Part shown: in pieces, positions 1 to 8,925 of the stretch
How positions within the stretch are numbered: the first letter of the stretch is position 1
Layout: every line of letters begins with the position of its first letter
The notes under the pieces: generated by a model
What the model saw: the letters and a program-made list of their open reading frames with translations, nothing else
The model's database searches: none
What the model was told of the DNA's origin: nothing
Position numbers and translations under genes: made by a program
NCBI RefSeq assembly: GCF_001704275.1
Contig: NZ_CP011533.1
Span: 248,001 to 312,000, forward strand
DNA from: Streptomyces noursei ATCC 11455
Lineage (GTDB): Bacteria; Actinomycetota; Actinomycetes; Streptomycetales; Streptomycetaceae
Direction: 5' to 3'
Length of the DNA: 64,000 bases

Positions 1-54
1 CAGGACCGAGTGAGCTCCCTCACTCCCCGAAGTGCGGAAGGGGGGTCGGGCCGG

Positions 55-670
55 GCCTGTAAAAAGAACGGTGTAACTCCGATCTTGGAGGATTGCACCT
101 GTGACCAGCGAGAACATAGCCGGGGAAACGTCCGGGCCCGTGGCAGTGGAGACACCGTCGCCTGCAGCGGACGAGCGGTTCATCGAGGAACTTGTCGCCC
201 GGGCCCAGGCCGACGGGCTGCAGCTGACCGGTGAGGGCGGACTGCTGCAGCAGCTGACGAAGCGCCTGCTGGAGTCCGCGCTCGAAGGCGAGCTGAGTGA
301 CCCCCTCGGCTATGACAAGCACGATCCGGCCGGCAAGAACGGCGGCAACTCGCGTAACGGCAAGCGGGCCAAGACCGTCCTGACGGACGTCGGGCCGGTC
401 GAGACCGAGGTCCCCAGGGACCGGGAGGGCTCGTTCGAGCCGCAGATCGTCAAGAAGCGGCAGCGGCGGCTGACCGGCGTCGACGAGATGGTCCTGTCCC
501 TGTCCGCGAAGGGGCTCACCCATGGCGAGATCTCGGCTCACCTGGCCGTGGTGTACGGCGCCGAGGTCTCCAAGACCACCATCTCCACGATCACCGACGC
601 AGTGATGGAGGGCATGTCCGACTGGCAGAACCGACGCCTCGACCGCGTCTATCCGGTCGTCTTCGAGTAA
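55..670 (+). pseudogene. IS256-family transposase, N-terminal fragment
   Basis: Coding starts at the GTG at 101, ten bases after a GGAGG ribosome-binding site at 87-91. The fragment gives about 189 residues of a mutator-type (IS256) transposase: the N-terminal region with LTGEGGLLQQLTKR, a glycine/asparagine-rich linker (GNSRNGKRAK), VPRDREGSFEPQIVKK and LSAKGLTHGEISAHL. It breaks off at RVYPVVFE, just before the first catalytic aspartate (VDAI in relatives), and runs into a different IS256 remnant. Bases 55-100 look like the element's left end. It is inactive, because all catalytic residues are missing. A related, decayed copy lies at 10110-11471 and a related C-terminus at 15286-16895. Confidence 0.85.
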
Positions 671-671
671 T

Positions 672-956
672 AGTCAAGACCTGTGGATCTTGAAGCAGTT
701 CAGGCTGCGTTGGTCTCGGGACGTTCGATGAGGTGTCCGCGTTCGAAGCGGGCCCCGGCACGGATGAGGCCGACGAGGTGGGGTGCGTTCACGGCCCGCC
801 ACCGCTGTTGGGCGGACTCGACGAGCTTGAAGACCATGGCCAGCGCGGCGGCCGCGCTGCCGGCACCTCGGGTGACCTTGGTCCGCAGCCGGACAGTGGC
901 AAAGGTTGACTCAATCGGGTTCGTCGTGCGCAGGTGGATCCAATGCTCGGCGGGGT
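672..956 (-). pseudogene. IS256-family transposase, C-terminal fragment of a second type
   Basis: Read on the minus strand this encodes HWIHLRTTNPIESTFATVR, followed by the helical tail ending in ERPETNAA and a stop at 700. HLRTTNPIEST is the hallmark of the IS256/mutator region around the catalytic glutamate. The terminal inverted repeat near 675-690 contains CCTGTGGATC, which also ends the N-terminal remnant at 44663-45407, so both pieces come from the same IS type. The fragment joins an IS3 element at about 956 within the shared bases GTTCAG, which points to a deletion at microhomology. Confidence 0.8.
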
Positions 957-1225
957 TCAGTCCCGAATTTCGGGACGAGGCGGTCAAGATGGTGGTTGTG
1001 GAGTCCCGCCTGATCGCTGAGGTCGCCCGAGAGATACAGGTGAACGAGGGAACGCTGGGCACCTGGGTCAGCCGGTACCGGCAAGAGCACGCCGGTGAGG
1101 AGCCCCCGTTGAACATCAGCGAACGTGCCCGCCTTCGCGAATTGGAACGTGAGAACCGGGAACTCCGTATGAAGACCGAGTTCCTGGGAAAAGCTGCGGC
1201 CTTCTTCGCCCAGGAATACCGGTGA
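957..1225 (+). pseudogene. IS3 OrfA, N-terminus missing
   Basis: OrfA is the small helix-turn-helix DNA-binding half of an IS3 transposase. The intact protein in copy 2 is 96 residues. Here it begins at FSPEFRDEAVK, about residue 8, because the upstream sequence has been replaced by an IS256 remnant. The HTH (EVAREIQVNEGTLGTWVSRY) and the leucine-zipper-like tail (LRELERENRELRMK) are intact. The stop codon overlaps the GTG start of OrfB, as usual for translationally coupled IS3 frames. Confidence 0.8.
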
Positions 1226-1961
1226 CGGAGAAGTACGAGTTCATCGACGGCGAGTCTGACAACTTTCCCGTGCAGCAGATGTGCGCCTGGGCGGGAGTGT
1301 CCACGTCGGGCTTTTACCATTGGAGATCGAGGCCATTGTCGGCCACGGCGAAGCGCCGTGCAGAACTGAAGACCGTCATCCTCCAGGTCTTCTCTGACTC
1401 GCAGGAGACCTACGGCTACCGGCGTGTCCACGCCGCGCTCCAGCGAATGAACGTGCAGGCCGGAGCAGAACTGGTCCGCGCGCTGATGCGCGAGCTCGGT
1501 CTGGTGCCGTGCCAGCCGCGGCCCTGGCGGGCGACCACGATCGCCGATGATGCGGCGCCGGCCACGCCAGACCTTCTGGCCCGTGACTTCACCGCTGACG
1601 CTCCCGGGCGCAAACTGGTCAGCGATATCACCTACGTTCACACCTGGGCCGGGTTCCTTTATCTCGCAACCGTCATCGACTGCCACACCATAGCTGTGGT
1701 CGGCTGGGCGATGGCCGACCACATGAAGACCTCTCTCATATCGGATGCACTCGATATGGCGGCCCGGAACATCGACCTCGCCGAAGGCTGCATATTTCAT
1801 TCCGATCGCGGCAGTCAATACACGTCTCGGGAACTTCGTCGTAAGCTCGGCTCGTTGGGCCTGCGAGCTTCGGTCGGCCGCACCGGTGTCTGTTGGGACA
1901 ATGCGATGGCTGAATCCTTCTTCGGCGCCCTCAAAAACGAACTCGTGAGCCTTTTCCAACC

Positions 1962-2726
1962 TCAGGTTGTGGTGTTGAGGGTCAGGGTGAGGATGGCTTG
2001 GGCGGTGTGGGTGATGCGGGTGGTGCTGCAGCGGAGCTTCCTGAGGAGACGCCAGTTCTTGAGGGTGGCCATGGCGCGTTCGCCGAGGGCGCGGATTTTT
2101 GCGTGGGCACGGTTGACGGCTTGCTGACCGTGGGAGAGGTGCTTCCAACGGCCGCGATACGGGACACGGACGGTGCCGCCGGCGCCTTGGTATCCCTTGT
2201 CCGCCCAGCATGTGACGCCACATGAGGCGAGAGCCTCGATGATGCTGTGGGTTCGGGCGGCTTTGATGTCGTGGACGGCTCCTGGCAGTGCGGGTGAGGC
2301 CCATAGGATCCGGCCGAAGGGGTCGGCGAGGACTTGCACGTTCATGCCGTGCCGCTTGTGTTTCCCGGAGTAGTACGGGCGGTCGGCGGCGACGCGGTCG
2401 ATGGGGAGTAGTGTCCCGTCGAGGATCACGAAAGCCTTGCCTGCCGCGGTCTTCATCGCCTGCTGCAACGTCGGGGCAAGAGCGGCCAGGACGCCGATGC
2501 CCTCGTGGACGTAGCGGCACACGGTGGCGATACCGATCGCGAAGCCCGCTGCGAGGCGGGCATAGGTGTCCCCGCAGCGCAGGTGCGCCAGGACCAGAAG
2601 GGCCTGTCGGCCTGCAGTCAGCCGACGCCACCGCGTCCCGATCTGCCGACGATGGACTGTCAGGCGGCCGGCGAGGAACTGCAGGGACGCGCTGGACAGA
2701 TCGATCGCCGACGGGTAGACAAGCAC
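1962..2726 (-). CDS. IS-K transposase (IS5-like DDE)
   Basis: A 254-residue DDE transposase with an N-terminal helix-turn-helix (DTYARLAAGFAIGIATVCRY). Catalytic D lies in VILDGTLLPID, D in WADKGYQGAG and E in GERAMATLKNW. I choose the GTG at 2726 rather than the upstream in-frame start at 2747. The protein then begins VLVYPSAIDL, aligning with MVPYSSMLDV of IS-E/F. This GTG also directly follows the 3' arm of a perfect 14-bp hairpin (2727-2787). The gene looks intact. Confidence 0.85.
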   Translation of the reverse strand: MLVYPSAIDLSSASLQFLAGRLTVHRRQIGTRWRRLTAGRQALLVLAHLRCGDTYARLAAGFAIGIATVCRYVHEGIGVLAALAPTLQQAMKTAAGKAFVILDGTLLPIDRVAADRPYYSGKHKRHGMNVQVLADPFGRILWASPALPGAVHDIKAARTHSIIEALASCGVTCWADKGYQGAGGTVRVPYRGRWKHLSHGQQAVNRAHAKIRALGERAMATLKNWRLLRKLRCSTTRITHTAQAILTLTLNTTT

Positions 2727-2787
2727 ACGAAGCTCCTGGTGGGACACAGTTGATCTTGGTCGACAACCCGTCTACCAGGAGCTTCGT
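2727..2787 (-). promoter_or_regulatory. Start-codon hairpin of IS-K
   Basis: ACCAGGAGCTTCGT occurs at both arms in inverted orientation (2727-2740 and 2774-2787), a perfect 14-bp stem with a 33-base loop. Read as minus-strand RNA, the 3' arm contains the only ribosome-binding-like AGGAG and is followed at once by the GTG start. In transcripts entering from outside the element the site would be sequestered. Confidence 0.75.
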
Positions 2788-3132
2788 CGTTCCGTCCACC
2801 CCGCCCGAACCACACCCCCACCAACCACATCAGGTTGGAAAAGGCTCCGTGCACCGAACTACGTTCCCAACACTCGCACATGCCCACCGAGCGATCGTTC
2901 GCTACATCGAGATGTTCTACAATCGAAAACGCCTCCACTCCGGACTCGGCTACAAGACCCCCGCAGAAGTCCACGCCGAGTACGAGGAGTTGCAGGCAGT
3001 GACATAAGGAAAACCTTCAATACCGCTATCCGAGAAGCGCAGGGCCCAAGGCGCGTGCGTTCTCATGCGGCGAGATGAGTGACTCGCCCGTGGACATGCC
3101 CTGATGGCCCGCTTGCCCGAGTCTGGACGTGA

Positions 3133-3195
3133 CGAACGCGACCTCTGATGATCAAGGTTCTCGAAGCCGTTGATCAAGAACAGGGGTCGCGTTCG
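3133..3195 (+). promoter_or_regulatory. Start-codon hairpin of the ISAs1 element
   Basis: CGAACGCGACC (3133-3143) pairs perfectly with GGTCGCGTTCG (3185-3195). A smaller inner pairing GTTCT/AGAAC lies in the loop. The GTG start follows one base after the 3' arm. The layout is the same as in the unrelated IS5-like elements of the window. Confidence 0.7.
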
Positions 3196-3196
3196 C

Positions 3197-4351
3197 GTGC
3201 CATCCTCCCTGATCGATGTCCTGCAGCGCCACCGCGGGGACGTTGACCTGCCCAAACTCACCTCGCTCTCCGAGGTCTTGGACCGCCTGCCCGATCCACG
3301 GCGGGTGCGAGGCCGCCGCTACCGGCTGGGTTCCTTGCTCGCCCTGTGCCTGCTCGCGGTCCTCAGCGGCGCCACCACACTGGCCGGCATCGCCCGCTTC
3401 GCCGCCGATGCCCCTGCGGAGGTGCGGCAGAGGATCGGGCTACGCGGTCTGCCCCGCGCGACCACCCTGGGGCGACTGCTGTCCCGGCTGGACGGCGATG
3501 TCCTTGATGACGCCGTGGGCGCATGGCTCACGCTGCACGCGAGGGACCCGGCAGACGACGACTCCTCGCTGGTGGGCGTGGCCATCGATGGCAAGGCCGT
3601 ACGCGGCAGTCGCCACGGCGAACAGGCGGCCATCCATCTGCTGGCCGCCGTCCTGCACGAGAGCCAGACGGTGGTCTCCCAGCGGCAGATCACCGCGAAG
3701 AGCAACGAGATCCCCGCCTTCGTTCCCCTGCTGGTCCCGCTCGACCTGCGCAGATACGTCATCACCGCCGACGCGCTGCACACCCAGACCGCACACGCCG
3801 AACACCTCATCGCCCGCGGCGGGCACTACATCCTGGTCGTCAAGGGCAACCAGAAGAACCTCCGCCGACAGCTGCGGCGCCTGCCCTGGCGCGAAGTCCC
3901 GCTCCAGCACCGCACGCGAGAACAGGGCCACGGCCGACGCGAGATCCGCCGTCTCAAGGTCTGCACCGTCCAGCCCGGGCTGCTCTTCCCGCACGCCGTG
4001 CAGGCCATCGAGATCAAGCGCCGCCGAACCAGCCGCAAGACCGGCAAAACGACCATCAAGACGATCTACGCGGTCACCAGCCTCGCTCCCGAACAGGCCA
4101 CAGCGGCCCGGATCGCGGAACTCGTTCGTGGACACTGGCAAGTTGAGGCCCTGCACCACATCAGAGACGTGACCTTCGCCGAGGACGCCTCCCGCGTCCA
4201 CACCGGCACCGCACCCCGCGCGATGGCAACCCTCCGCAACCTCGCCATCGGCCTCATCCGCCAGGCCGGCTGGACCAACATCGCAGCCGCCACCGACCAC
4301 TACCGGTCACGCACCGACCACGCACTCCAACTACTCAATCTTGAGAACTGA
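3197..4351 (+). CDS. ISAs1-family transposase
   Basis: A 384-residue transposase. The DUF4338-like N-terminus ([23 protein letters not shown]) is followed by the DDE core: D in [12 protein letters not shown] in ITADALHTQ, the KGNQKNL motif and E in [14 protein letters not shown]. The C-terminus ([13 protein letters not shown]) is complete. I place the start at the GTG at 3197 because it sits one base after an 11-bp hairpin arm and matches the family's usual short N-terminus; an in-frame TTG lies at 3170. No lesion is visible, so it may be functional. Confidence 0.9.
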   Translation: MPSSLIDVLQRHRGDVDLPKLTSLSEVLDRLPDPRRVRGRRYRLGSLLALCLLAVLSGATTLAGIARFAADAPAEVRQRIGLRGLPRATTLGRLLSRLDGDVLDDAVGAWLTLHARDPADDDSSLVGVAIDGKAVRGSRHGEQAAIHLLAAVLHESQTVVSQRQITAKSNEIPAFVPLLVPLDLRRYVITADALHTQTAHAEHLIARGGHYILVVKGNQKNLRRQLRRLPWREVPLQHRTREQGHGRREIRRLKVCTVQPGLLFPHAVQAIEIKRRRTSRKTGKTTIKTIYAVTSLAPEQATAARIAELVRGHWQVEALHHIRDVTFAEDASRVHTGTAPRAMATLRNLAIGLIRQAGWTNIAAATDHYRSRTDHALQLLNLEN

Positions 4352-4382
4352 GAACGCATCAGCCCTGGCGCAGGGCCCCTCA

Positions 4383-4625
4383 GTAGACCATTCACGTGAC
4401 ATCGCGGGTCAGGCGAGCTCACAAAGGTATGGGCTGTCCGGCATCGTGTACGTGTTGGGCAAGGGCGTCTCCTGGGCCAATGTCCCGACGGAGCGGATCG
4501 GCTACATCGGGGGCACTTGCCGGCGCAGGCTGCGGGAGTGGGCCAAGGCCGGGCGAACCGCCGAACTCGGACAGAAGATCAACTACACCGCCCTGATGCC
4601 TGACCAGCCGGCCCAGGACTCGTGA
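4383..4625 (+). pseudogene. IS5-family transposase, N-terminal fragment
   Basis: The segment YGLSGIVYVLGKGVSW, then a CRRRLREWAKAGR helix, matches the N-terminal region of IS5 transposases (typically ALSGILFVLRTGIPW ... CWRRLRDWQEAG). It has no recognisable start, since the IS3 right end abuts it at 4382, and no catalytic core. It is a short remnant followed directly by unrelated coding debris. Confidence 0.55.
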
Positions 4626-4852
4626 GGGGCTCCAACCCGGTCCAGGACCGCATCGACCACCTCGAAGCCGCCGAGGACCGGGCACGTGAGCTGCTGGAAC
4701 GGGCCCTCCACCTGGCCGACGCCAGCTGGACCGCGATGCCCACACCGCGATCACCCCGACCCTCCGCCTGGCCGTCTGCTTCCACCGACGGGCAGACGCC
4801 GCCGCAGCCGACCTCGCGTCCTTCATCAACTACCTGGAAAGAGACGTGTGTT
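4622..4852 (+). pseudogene. Coding remnant upstream of the ATPase, frame-shifted
   Basis: Two overlapping frames look protein-like: a helical stretch (DRIDHLEAAEDRARELLERAL) to about 4720, and then, one frame over, RLAVCFHRRADAAAADLASF ending RDVC at a TGA that overlaps the next gene. A frameshift near 4735 would join them. This is the position of the partner gene of ExeA/TniB-like ATPases, but I cannot identify it. Confidence 0.3.
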
Positions 4853-4888
4853 GATAGACAAGATCCAGGGCTACTACGGTTTTCGGTC

Positions 4889-5662
4889 ATGCCCTTCGGC
4901 AAGGACCTGGCCCCGGGGATGCTGCACCGGCACTCCTCCCATGCCCAGGCCGCGGCCCGCATCACCTGGTGTATCGGCGAACGCTGCCTCGAAGTGATCA
5001 CCGGCGAGGTCGGCGCCGGGAAGACCATCGCCGTCCGAGCGGCCCGCGACGCCCTCGACCACCCCAGACACACCATCATCTACCTCCCCAACCCCGCCAT
5101 CGGCGTCACCGGCATCCACCAGGCCATCGTCACCCGCCTCGGCGGGGTCCCCAAACCCCACCGCTCGACGCTAATCCCTCAGGCCGCGGACGCGCTGGCC
5201 ACCGAACACGCCGAGCGCGGGCGGGTTCCCGTCCTGGTCATCGACGAGGCCCACCTACTTGATCACAAGCCACTGGAAGCCGTGAGGATGCTCACGAACC
5301 ACGACATGGACTCCACCAGCCCGCCGGCCTGCCTCCTGGTCGGACAGCCCACCCTCCGCCGCAACATCAAACTCGGCATGCTCGCCGCCCTTGGCCAGCG
5401 CATCGCGATCCGCTACAACATGCCGCCCATGACCAGCGAGGAAACCAACAGCTACCTCGCCCACCACCTCGCCCTCGCCGGACGCTCCGACACCCTCTAC
5501 TCCGACGACGCAATCACCCTGATCCACGACAGCTCCCGCAGCTACCCACGCGCGGTCAACAACCTCGCCGTCCAGGCACTGCTGTCCGCCTACGCCGACA
5601 GCAAATCCATCGTCGACGAAGCATCCGCCCGCGCCGCTATCGCCGAAGTCACCGAGGAATGA
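4889..5662 (+). CDS. ExeA/TniB-like AAA+ ATPase, probably frameshifted at its 5' end
   Basis: The ATPase has Walker A GEVGAGKT, Walker B VLVIDEAH and a sensor-like GQPTLRRNIKL. Its C-terminal helical region matches ExeA/TniB-type ATPases that help a DDE transposase choose its target. The intact family begins with a motif like MxDKIxxYYGFxxMPFGxxLAPGM. Here IDKIQGYYGFR lies in a different frame (4852-4885) from MPFGKDLAPGML (from 4889), so one base appears to be lost around 4884-4888. From the ATG at 4889 the protein is 257 residues. No DDE partner gene remains upstream. The gene ends shortly before a hairpin terminator at 5713. Confidence 0.6.
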   Translation: MPFGKDLAPGMLHRHSSHAQAAARITWCIGERCLEVITGEVGAGKTIAVRAARDALDHPRHTIIYLPNPAIGVTGIHQAIVTRLGGVPKPHRSTLIPQAADALATEHAERGRVPVLVIDEAHLLDHKPLEAVRMLTNHDMDSTSPPACLLVGQPTLRRNIKLGMLAALGQRIAIRYNMPPMTSEETNSYLAHHLALAGRSDTLYSDDAITLIHDSSRSYPRAVNNLAVQALLSAYADSKSIVDEASARAAIAEVTEE

Positions 5663-5712
5663 CCGCCGTTGCCAACGGCACCCTGAGCACCCCAGTGACA
5701 CCGTGAACATCA

Positions 5713-5744
5713 AATGCCCTGCCGGAACCCACCGACAGGGCATT
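5713..5744 (+). terminator. Hairpin terminator after the ATPase
   Basis: A perfect 9-bp stem, AATGCCCTG (5713-5721) with CAGGGCATT (5736-5744), and a 14-base loop. It lies 50 bases after the ATPase stop and before the convergent IS630 remnant, so it could serve both. Confidence 0.65.
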
Positions 5745-6516
5745 CTCATCGCCCCAGATGCTCATCCCGAGTGATACTGACTTCGGCGCTTCGGGGTCAG
5801 TCAGATCTGTCGAGGGCAAGGCGGGTCTCGGTGAGGAAGCCGCTGAGGACGCCGTGCCGGTACTGCAGCGCCTTGAGCCGTCTGCGGAGGAGCGTCTCCA
5901 GCTCTCGGAGAGTGCAGGCGGCGAGGTTGGCCAGGCTCCGCTTGATGTGCGACCACAGGCCCTCCACCGGATTCAGCTCGGGCGCGTACCCGGGAAGCAG
6001 CACCACCGTCAGCCACGCGCGCTCCGCGACGAGCGCCTTCATGGTCGTGGAGACGTGGGTGTTGAGCCGGTCCCACACCACGATCAAGGGGGCCTTGAGC
6101 AGCTGGTGGGCTCCGTCCAGCAGACGGATGTAGTCGGTTTCGCTCAGCGAGCGGCGCTCGCCCCGGCGTCCCGTGTGCCGGCGTAGCCGATAGCACAGGC
6201 GGGCCGGAATTCCAGGCCGGTAGCACAGCAGTCCGGCCACCGAGAGGCGGCCGCGGCTGCGACCGGACACCTTGACCGTCGGGGTGACACCGCGCCGTCC
6301 CCACGTGCGACCCCTTGGCGGCCGACCGGTCACGCCCGCTTCGTCTTCGAAGCAGATCCATGCACTGGTCGCCGCCCTGGTGGTTTTATCTCCTGCCAGG
6401 TCACCTCCCGCCATGCGGTGATCGCGTCCTCGTCTCGCTCGGCAGCAGGCCGGGCAGGTATCTGCACGCTGTAGCCCATGCGGTGCAGCAGCCTGGTGAC
6501 GCCGGAGACGCTGTAA

Positions 6517-7401
6517 GAGGTCCTAACAGAAGTGGTTGATCATGTGACTGTTGGTCTATCCGGTCGTTGGTCTGGTCGTGGGGAAACGTCAGTCGCGGCC
6601 GTGGATCGTGTCGGATGAACTGTGGGCCCTGATCGAGCCGTTGCTGCCCAAGCCGGGGCCGAAGCTGGTCGAGGGGCGGCCGAGGGTGCCGGACCGGCAG
6701 GCGTTGTGCGGGATCCTTTTCGTGCTGCACACCGGCATCCAGTGGGAGTACCTGCCACAGGAGCTGGGCTTCGGTTCGGGTATGACCTGCTGGCGGCGGC
6801 TGGCCGCGTGGAACGAGGCCGGGGTGTGGGATCAGCTGCATGTGCTGCTGTTGAAGAAGCTGCGGTCGGCGAAGAAGCTGGACTGGTCGCGGGCGGTGAT
6901 CGACTCCTCCCATGTGCGGGCGGCCCGCAGGGGCCCAAAAGCGGTCCCAGCCCGGTCGATCGCGCACGGCCGGGCAGTAAGCACCACGTCGTCACCGATG
7001 CCCAGGGCATCCCGCTCGCGGTGTCGCTGACTGGCGGCAACCGCAACGACGTCACCCAGCTCCTGCCCCTGCTCGACAAGATCCCCGCCGTCGCCGGGGT
7101 TGTCGGCCGGCCCCGGCACCGGCCCGACGCGCTGTTCGCCGACCGCGGCTACGACCACGACAAGTACCGGCGCCTGCTGTGGCAGCGCGGAATCCGTCCC
7201 GTGATCGCGAGACGAGGCGAGCCACACGGCTCCGGCCTGGGCATCTTCCGGTATGTCGTCGAACGAACGATCGCCTGGCTGCACGGCTTCCGTCGCCTGC
7301 GCATCCGGTGGGAGCGACGGGACGACATCCATGAAGCCTTCCTCGGGCTCGCCACATGTCTCATCACCTACAGACATGTCCGACGCCTTTGTTAGGACCT
7401 C
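6517..7401 (+). mobile_element. IS-L, IS5-family element (885 bp) with a frameshifting transposase
   Basis: Terminal repeats GAGGTCCTAAC and GTTAGGACCTC bound the element. A 3-bp TAA duplication flanks it (6514-6516, 7402-7404). Removing it restores the reading frame of the IS630 transposase across KFRISYSVSG. Confidence 0.92.
6578..7395 (+). CDS. IS-L transposase, two frames joined by a -1 frameshift
   Basis: Frame 1 runs from the GTG at 6578 (MGKRQSRPWIVSDELWALIE) through DRQALCGILFVLHTGIQW and RAVIDSSHVRAARRGPK. It meets a canonical slippery heptamer C-CCA-AAA at 6934-6940. Slipping back one base continues as SGPSPVDRARPGSKHHVVTD, with the DDE core in the second frame (D in LFADRGYDHD, E in VVERTIAWLHGFRRL), ending at 7395. 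IS5 elements of the IS427 group commonly use such a frameshift. The joined product is about 270 residues. An in-frame TTG at 6551 is an alternative start. Confidence 0.85.
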
Positions 7402-7784
7402 TAAGAGATACGGAACTTCCGCCCGATCAGCGTGCGCACCCGCGCGGCAGTCCACACCTGGTCCTCGTCCCATCCATGCGCCGCAGGGTCCTCCTCGAGC
7501 CAGGCCGCAAGCTTCGCGCGCAGGTGCGGGCCGAGCCGACAGCCATACCCGCAGGAGTCCTTGGAGCGCAGTGCATCGCAGCCACCCGCCTTCCAGGCGC
7601 GCCGCCACTGGTAGACCGACTTTTCGCTCACCCGTAACTCGCCAGCAATCCAAGAGACTTTCACGTCCTGCTCGAAAAGCTCGACGGCGCGCATCCGCAC
7701 CTCTTCCCGGCGCTTGCGTTGCTCGGCGGTCAGCCCGCCCCCATCTGGATACCGCATATAGAGGCGGAACTGAGCGTTTTTCAT

Positions 7785-8553
7785 CGACTGTTTCTGCAGG
7801 TCAGGAGCGTGTGGATGGCTGTGGTGATGCGTGTGATGCGGTTGGTTGAGCAGCGTGCTCGGCGAAGGATGTGCCACGACTTCAGTTGGGCGAAGGCGCG
7901 TTCGCCGGGTGCTCATAGTCGTGCGTGGTCGCGGTTGAACTGTTGGTAGTGCTCGGGTTGTTGTTGGTGGTTCTTGTAGGGGGTGCGGACGGTTGAGCCG
8001 GCGCCTTGGTAGGCGCGGTCGGCTAGGACGAGGATGTGCCGGGTCAGGCAGGCCTGGACGATGCCGTGGGCCCGGGCTGCGGTCAGGCCATGGGTACGTC
8101 CCGGCAGGGCGCGGGAGAACCACAAGGGTGTGCTGTCCGGGGCGGCGATGACCTGCACGTTCATCCCATGCCGCTTGTGCTTTTGGCTGTAGTACGGCGC
8201 ATCCGCGGCGATCCGGTCGGTCGGGATCAGCGTCCCGTCAACGATCACGAAGTCGCCTTCGCCCAGACCGGCCAGGGCCTCGTGAAGGCCCGGGGCCCAG
8301 AAAGCGAGGAGGTCCAGGGTCTCGTCTACGTACCGCCAGGCCGTCGTGACGGAGACACCGAAACCCGCTGCGACCTGCGCGAACGTCTCATTCTTCCGCA
8401 GGTGTGCGAGGACGAGAAGGGCCTGTTTGAAGCAACCCAGCCTCCGCCACGGCGAGTTGATCTCCTGCCTGCGGGCGTAGATGAGCCAGGAAACGTGCTC
8501 AACGACCTCGTGAGGGACATCGAGCATGGCAGGATAAGCAACCAACAGGGCCC
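7785..8553 (-). pseudogene. IS-G transposase, truncated at both ends with a premature stop
   Basis: This is an IS-E/IS-F relative whose protein starts at the TTG at 8545 (MVAYPAMLDVPHEVVEHVSW). The HTH (ETFAQVAAGFGVSVTTAWRY) and two catalytic regions (FVIVDGTLIPTD, VLADRAYQGAG) are intact. A CGA-to-TGA change at about 7913-7915 stops the protein at HARL, before the catalytic glutamate region GERAF. The left terminus is missing at about 7790, and the right side is cut within its leader hairpin by an IS3 element at 8554. Confidence 0.8.
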
Positions 8554-8625
8554 GGGCCTTGACCCTTGATCCTGGACACGCGAGACACTGGATCCTGAGG
8601 ATCTGAGAACGGGCATCTCGTGGTC

Positions 8626-8925
8626 ATGAAGAACTATCCGCCGCAGTTCAAGGTGGACGCGGTCGCGTTGTACCAGTCGCGGCCCGGGGCGACGATCCGG
8701 CAGGTCGCTGCCGATCTGGGGATCAATCCCGAGACCTTGCGGAACTGGGTCCAGGCAGCTGGCGCGAGCCGGCCGCGGGGACGCCGAGCGGAGGTGCCGA
8801 CCGAGCCGCCGACACCGTTGGAGGCGGAGAACGCCGCTCTGCGGAAGAAGGTCCGCGAGCTGGAGGAGGAACGCGAGATCCTGCGCAAGGCGGCGAAGTA
8901 TTTCGCCGGGGAGACGCGCTGGTGA
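8626..8925 (+). CDS. IS3 OrfA (second type)
   Basis: A 99-residue DNA-binding subunit starting MKNYPPQFKVDAVALYQSRP. The HTH is TIRQVAADLGINPETLRNWV; a charged coiled-coil tail (ENAALRKKVRELEEEREIL) follows. I chose the ATG at 8626 over the GTG six bases upstream. Its TGA overlaps the GTG of OrfB in the sequence GGTGA, allowing coupling or frameshift fusion. Confidence 0.85.
   Translation: MKNYPPQFKVDAVALYQSRPGATIRQVAADLGINPETLRNWVQAAGASRPRGRRAEVPTEPPTPLEAENAALRKKVRELEEEREILRKAAKYFAGETRW

Larger units (their letters stand above)
1947..2847 (-). mobile_element. IS-K, IS5-like element (901 bp)
   Basis: Both ends carry the 16-bp inverted repeat GAGCCTTTTCCAACCT. A 3-bp target duplication CGT lies at 1944-1946 and 2848-2850; excising one copy restores the interrupted IS3 OrfB reading frame. 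The single gene is on the minus strand. It is a complete, apparently young element. Confidence 0.93.
1222..3007 (+). pseudogene. IS3 OrfB (DDE transposase), split by IS-K
   Basis: The first exon-like part (1222-1946) encodes the HTH_21 region and an rve integrase core, with catalytic D in VSDITYVH, D in FHSDRGSQYTS and E in AMAESFFGALKNE. Translation is then interrupted by IS-K. The last 52 residues (HRTTFPTLAHAH to EELQAVT) continue at 2851-3007. Outside the insertion the sequence is almost identical to the intact 293-residue OrfB at 15582-16463. One visible difference is I for K in the DCHTKAVVGW segment. The insertion is therefore recent. Confidence 0.9.
3047..4367 (+). mobile_element. ISAs1-family element (1321 bp)
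   Basis: Imperfect 20-bp terminal repeats (CAAGGCGCGTGCGTTCTCAT against CAGGGCTGATGCGTTCTCAG, 15 matches) bound the element. A perfect 10-bp target duplication GCGCAGGGCC flanks it at 3037-3046 and 4368-4377, the length expected for this family. It landed inside the right end of IS3 copy 1. Confidence 0.93.
957..4382 (+). mobile_element. IS3-family element (copy 1), left-truncated, carrying two nested insertions
   Basis: This is the same element as the complete copy at 15538-16818 but lacks its left end. IS-K is inserted at 1947-2847 and an ISAs1 element at 3047-4367, the latter only 15 bases from the right terminus, which resumes at 4368-4382. Removing both insertions and their target duplications restores the sequence of the complete copy. 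The remaining right inverted repeat reads GCTATCCGAGAAGCGCAGGG, matching copy 2. Confidence 0.88.
5797..7784 (-). pseudogene. IS630-family transposase, split by IS-L and frameshifted
   Basis: The N-terminal part (7784 down to 7402) starts MKNAQFRLYMRYPDGGGL and carries an HTH (VSWIAGELRVSEKSVYQWRRAW). It is cut by IS-L at KFRIS and resumes at 6513 with YSVSGVTRLLHRMGYS. A second lesion near 6370-6400 shifts the frame between AWREVTWQEIK and SAWICFEDEAGVTG. The C-terminal core has D in FEDEAG, D in VVWDRLNTHV and E in PELNPVEGLWSH, ending at 5797. Two independent inactivating events are therefore visible. Confidence 0.85.

Noticed and set aside
700..2799. A 699-codon open frame on the minus strand
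   Set aside because: It is the antisense of IS3 joined to pieces of IS-K and the IS256 remnant; only its last 80 codons are real.
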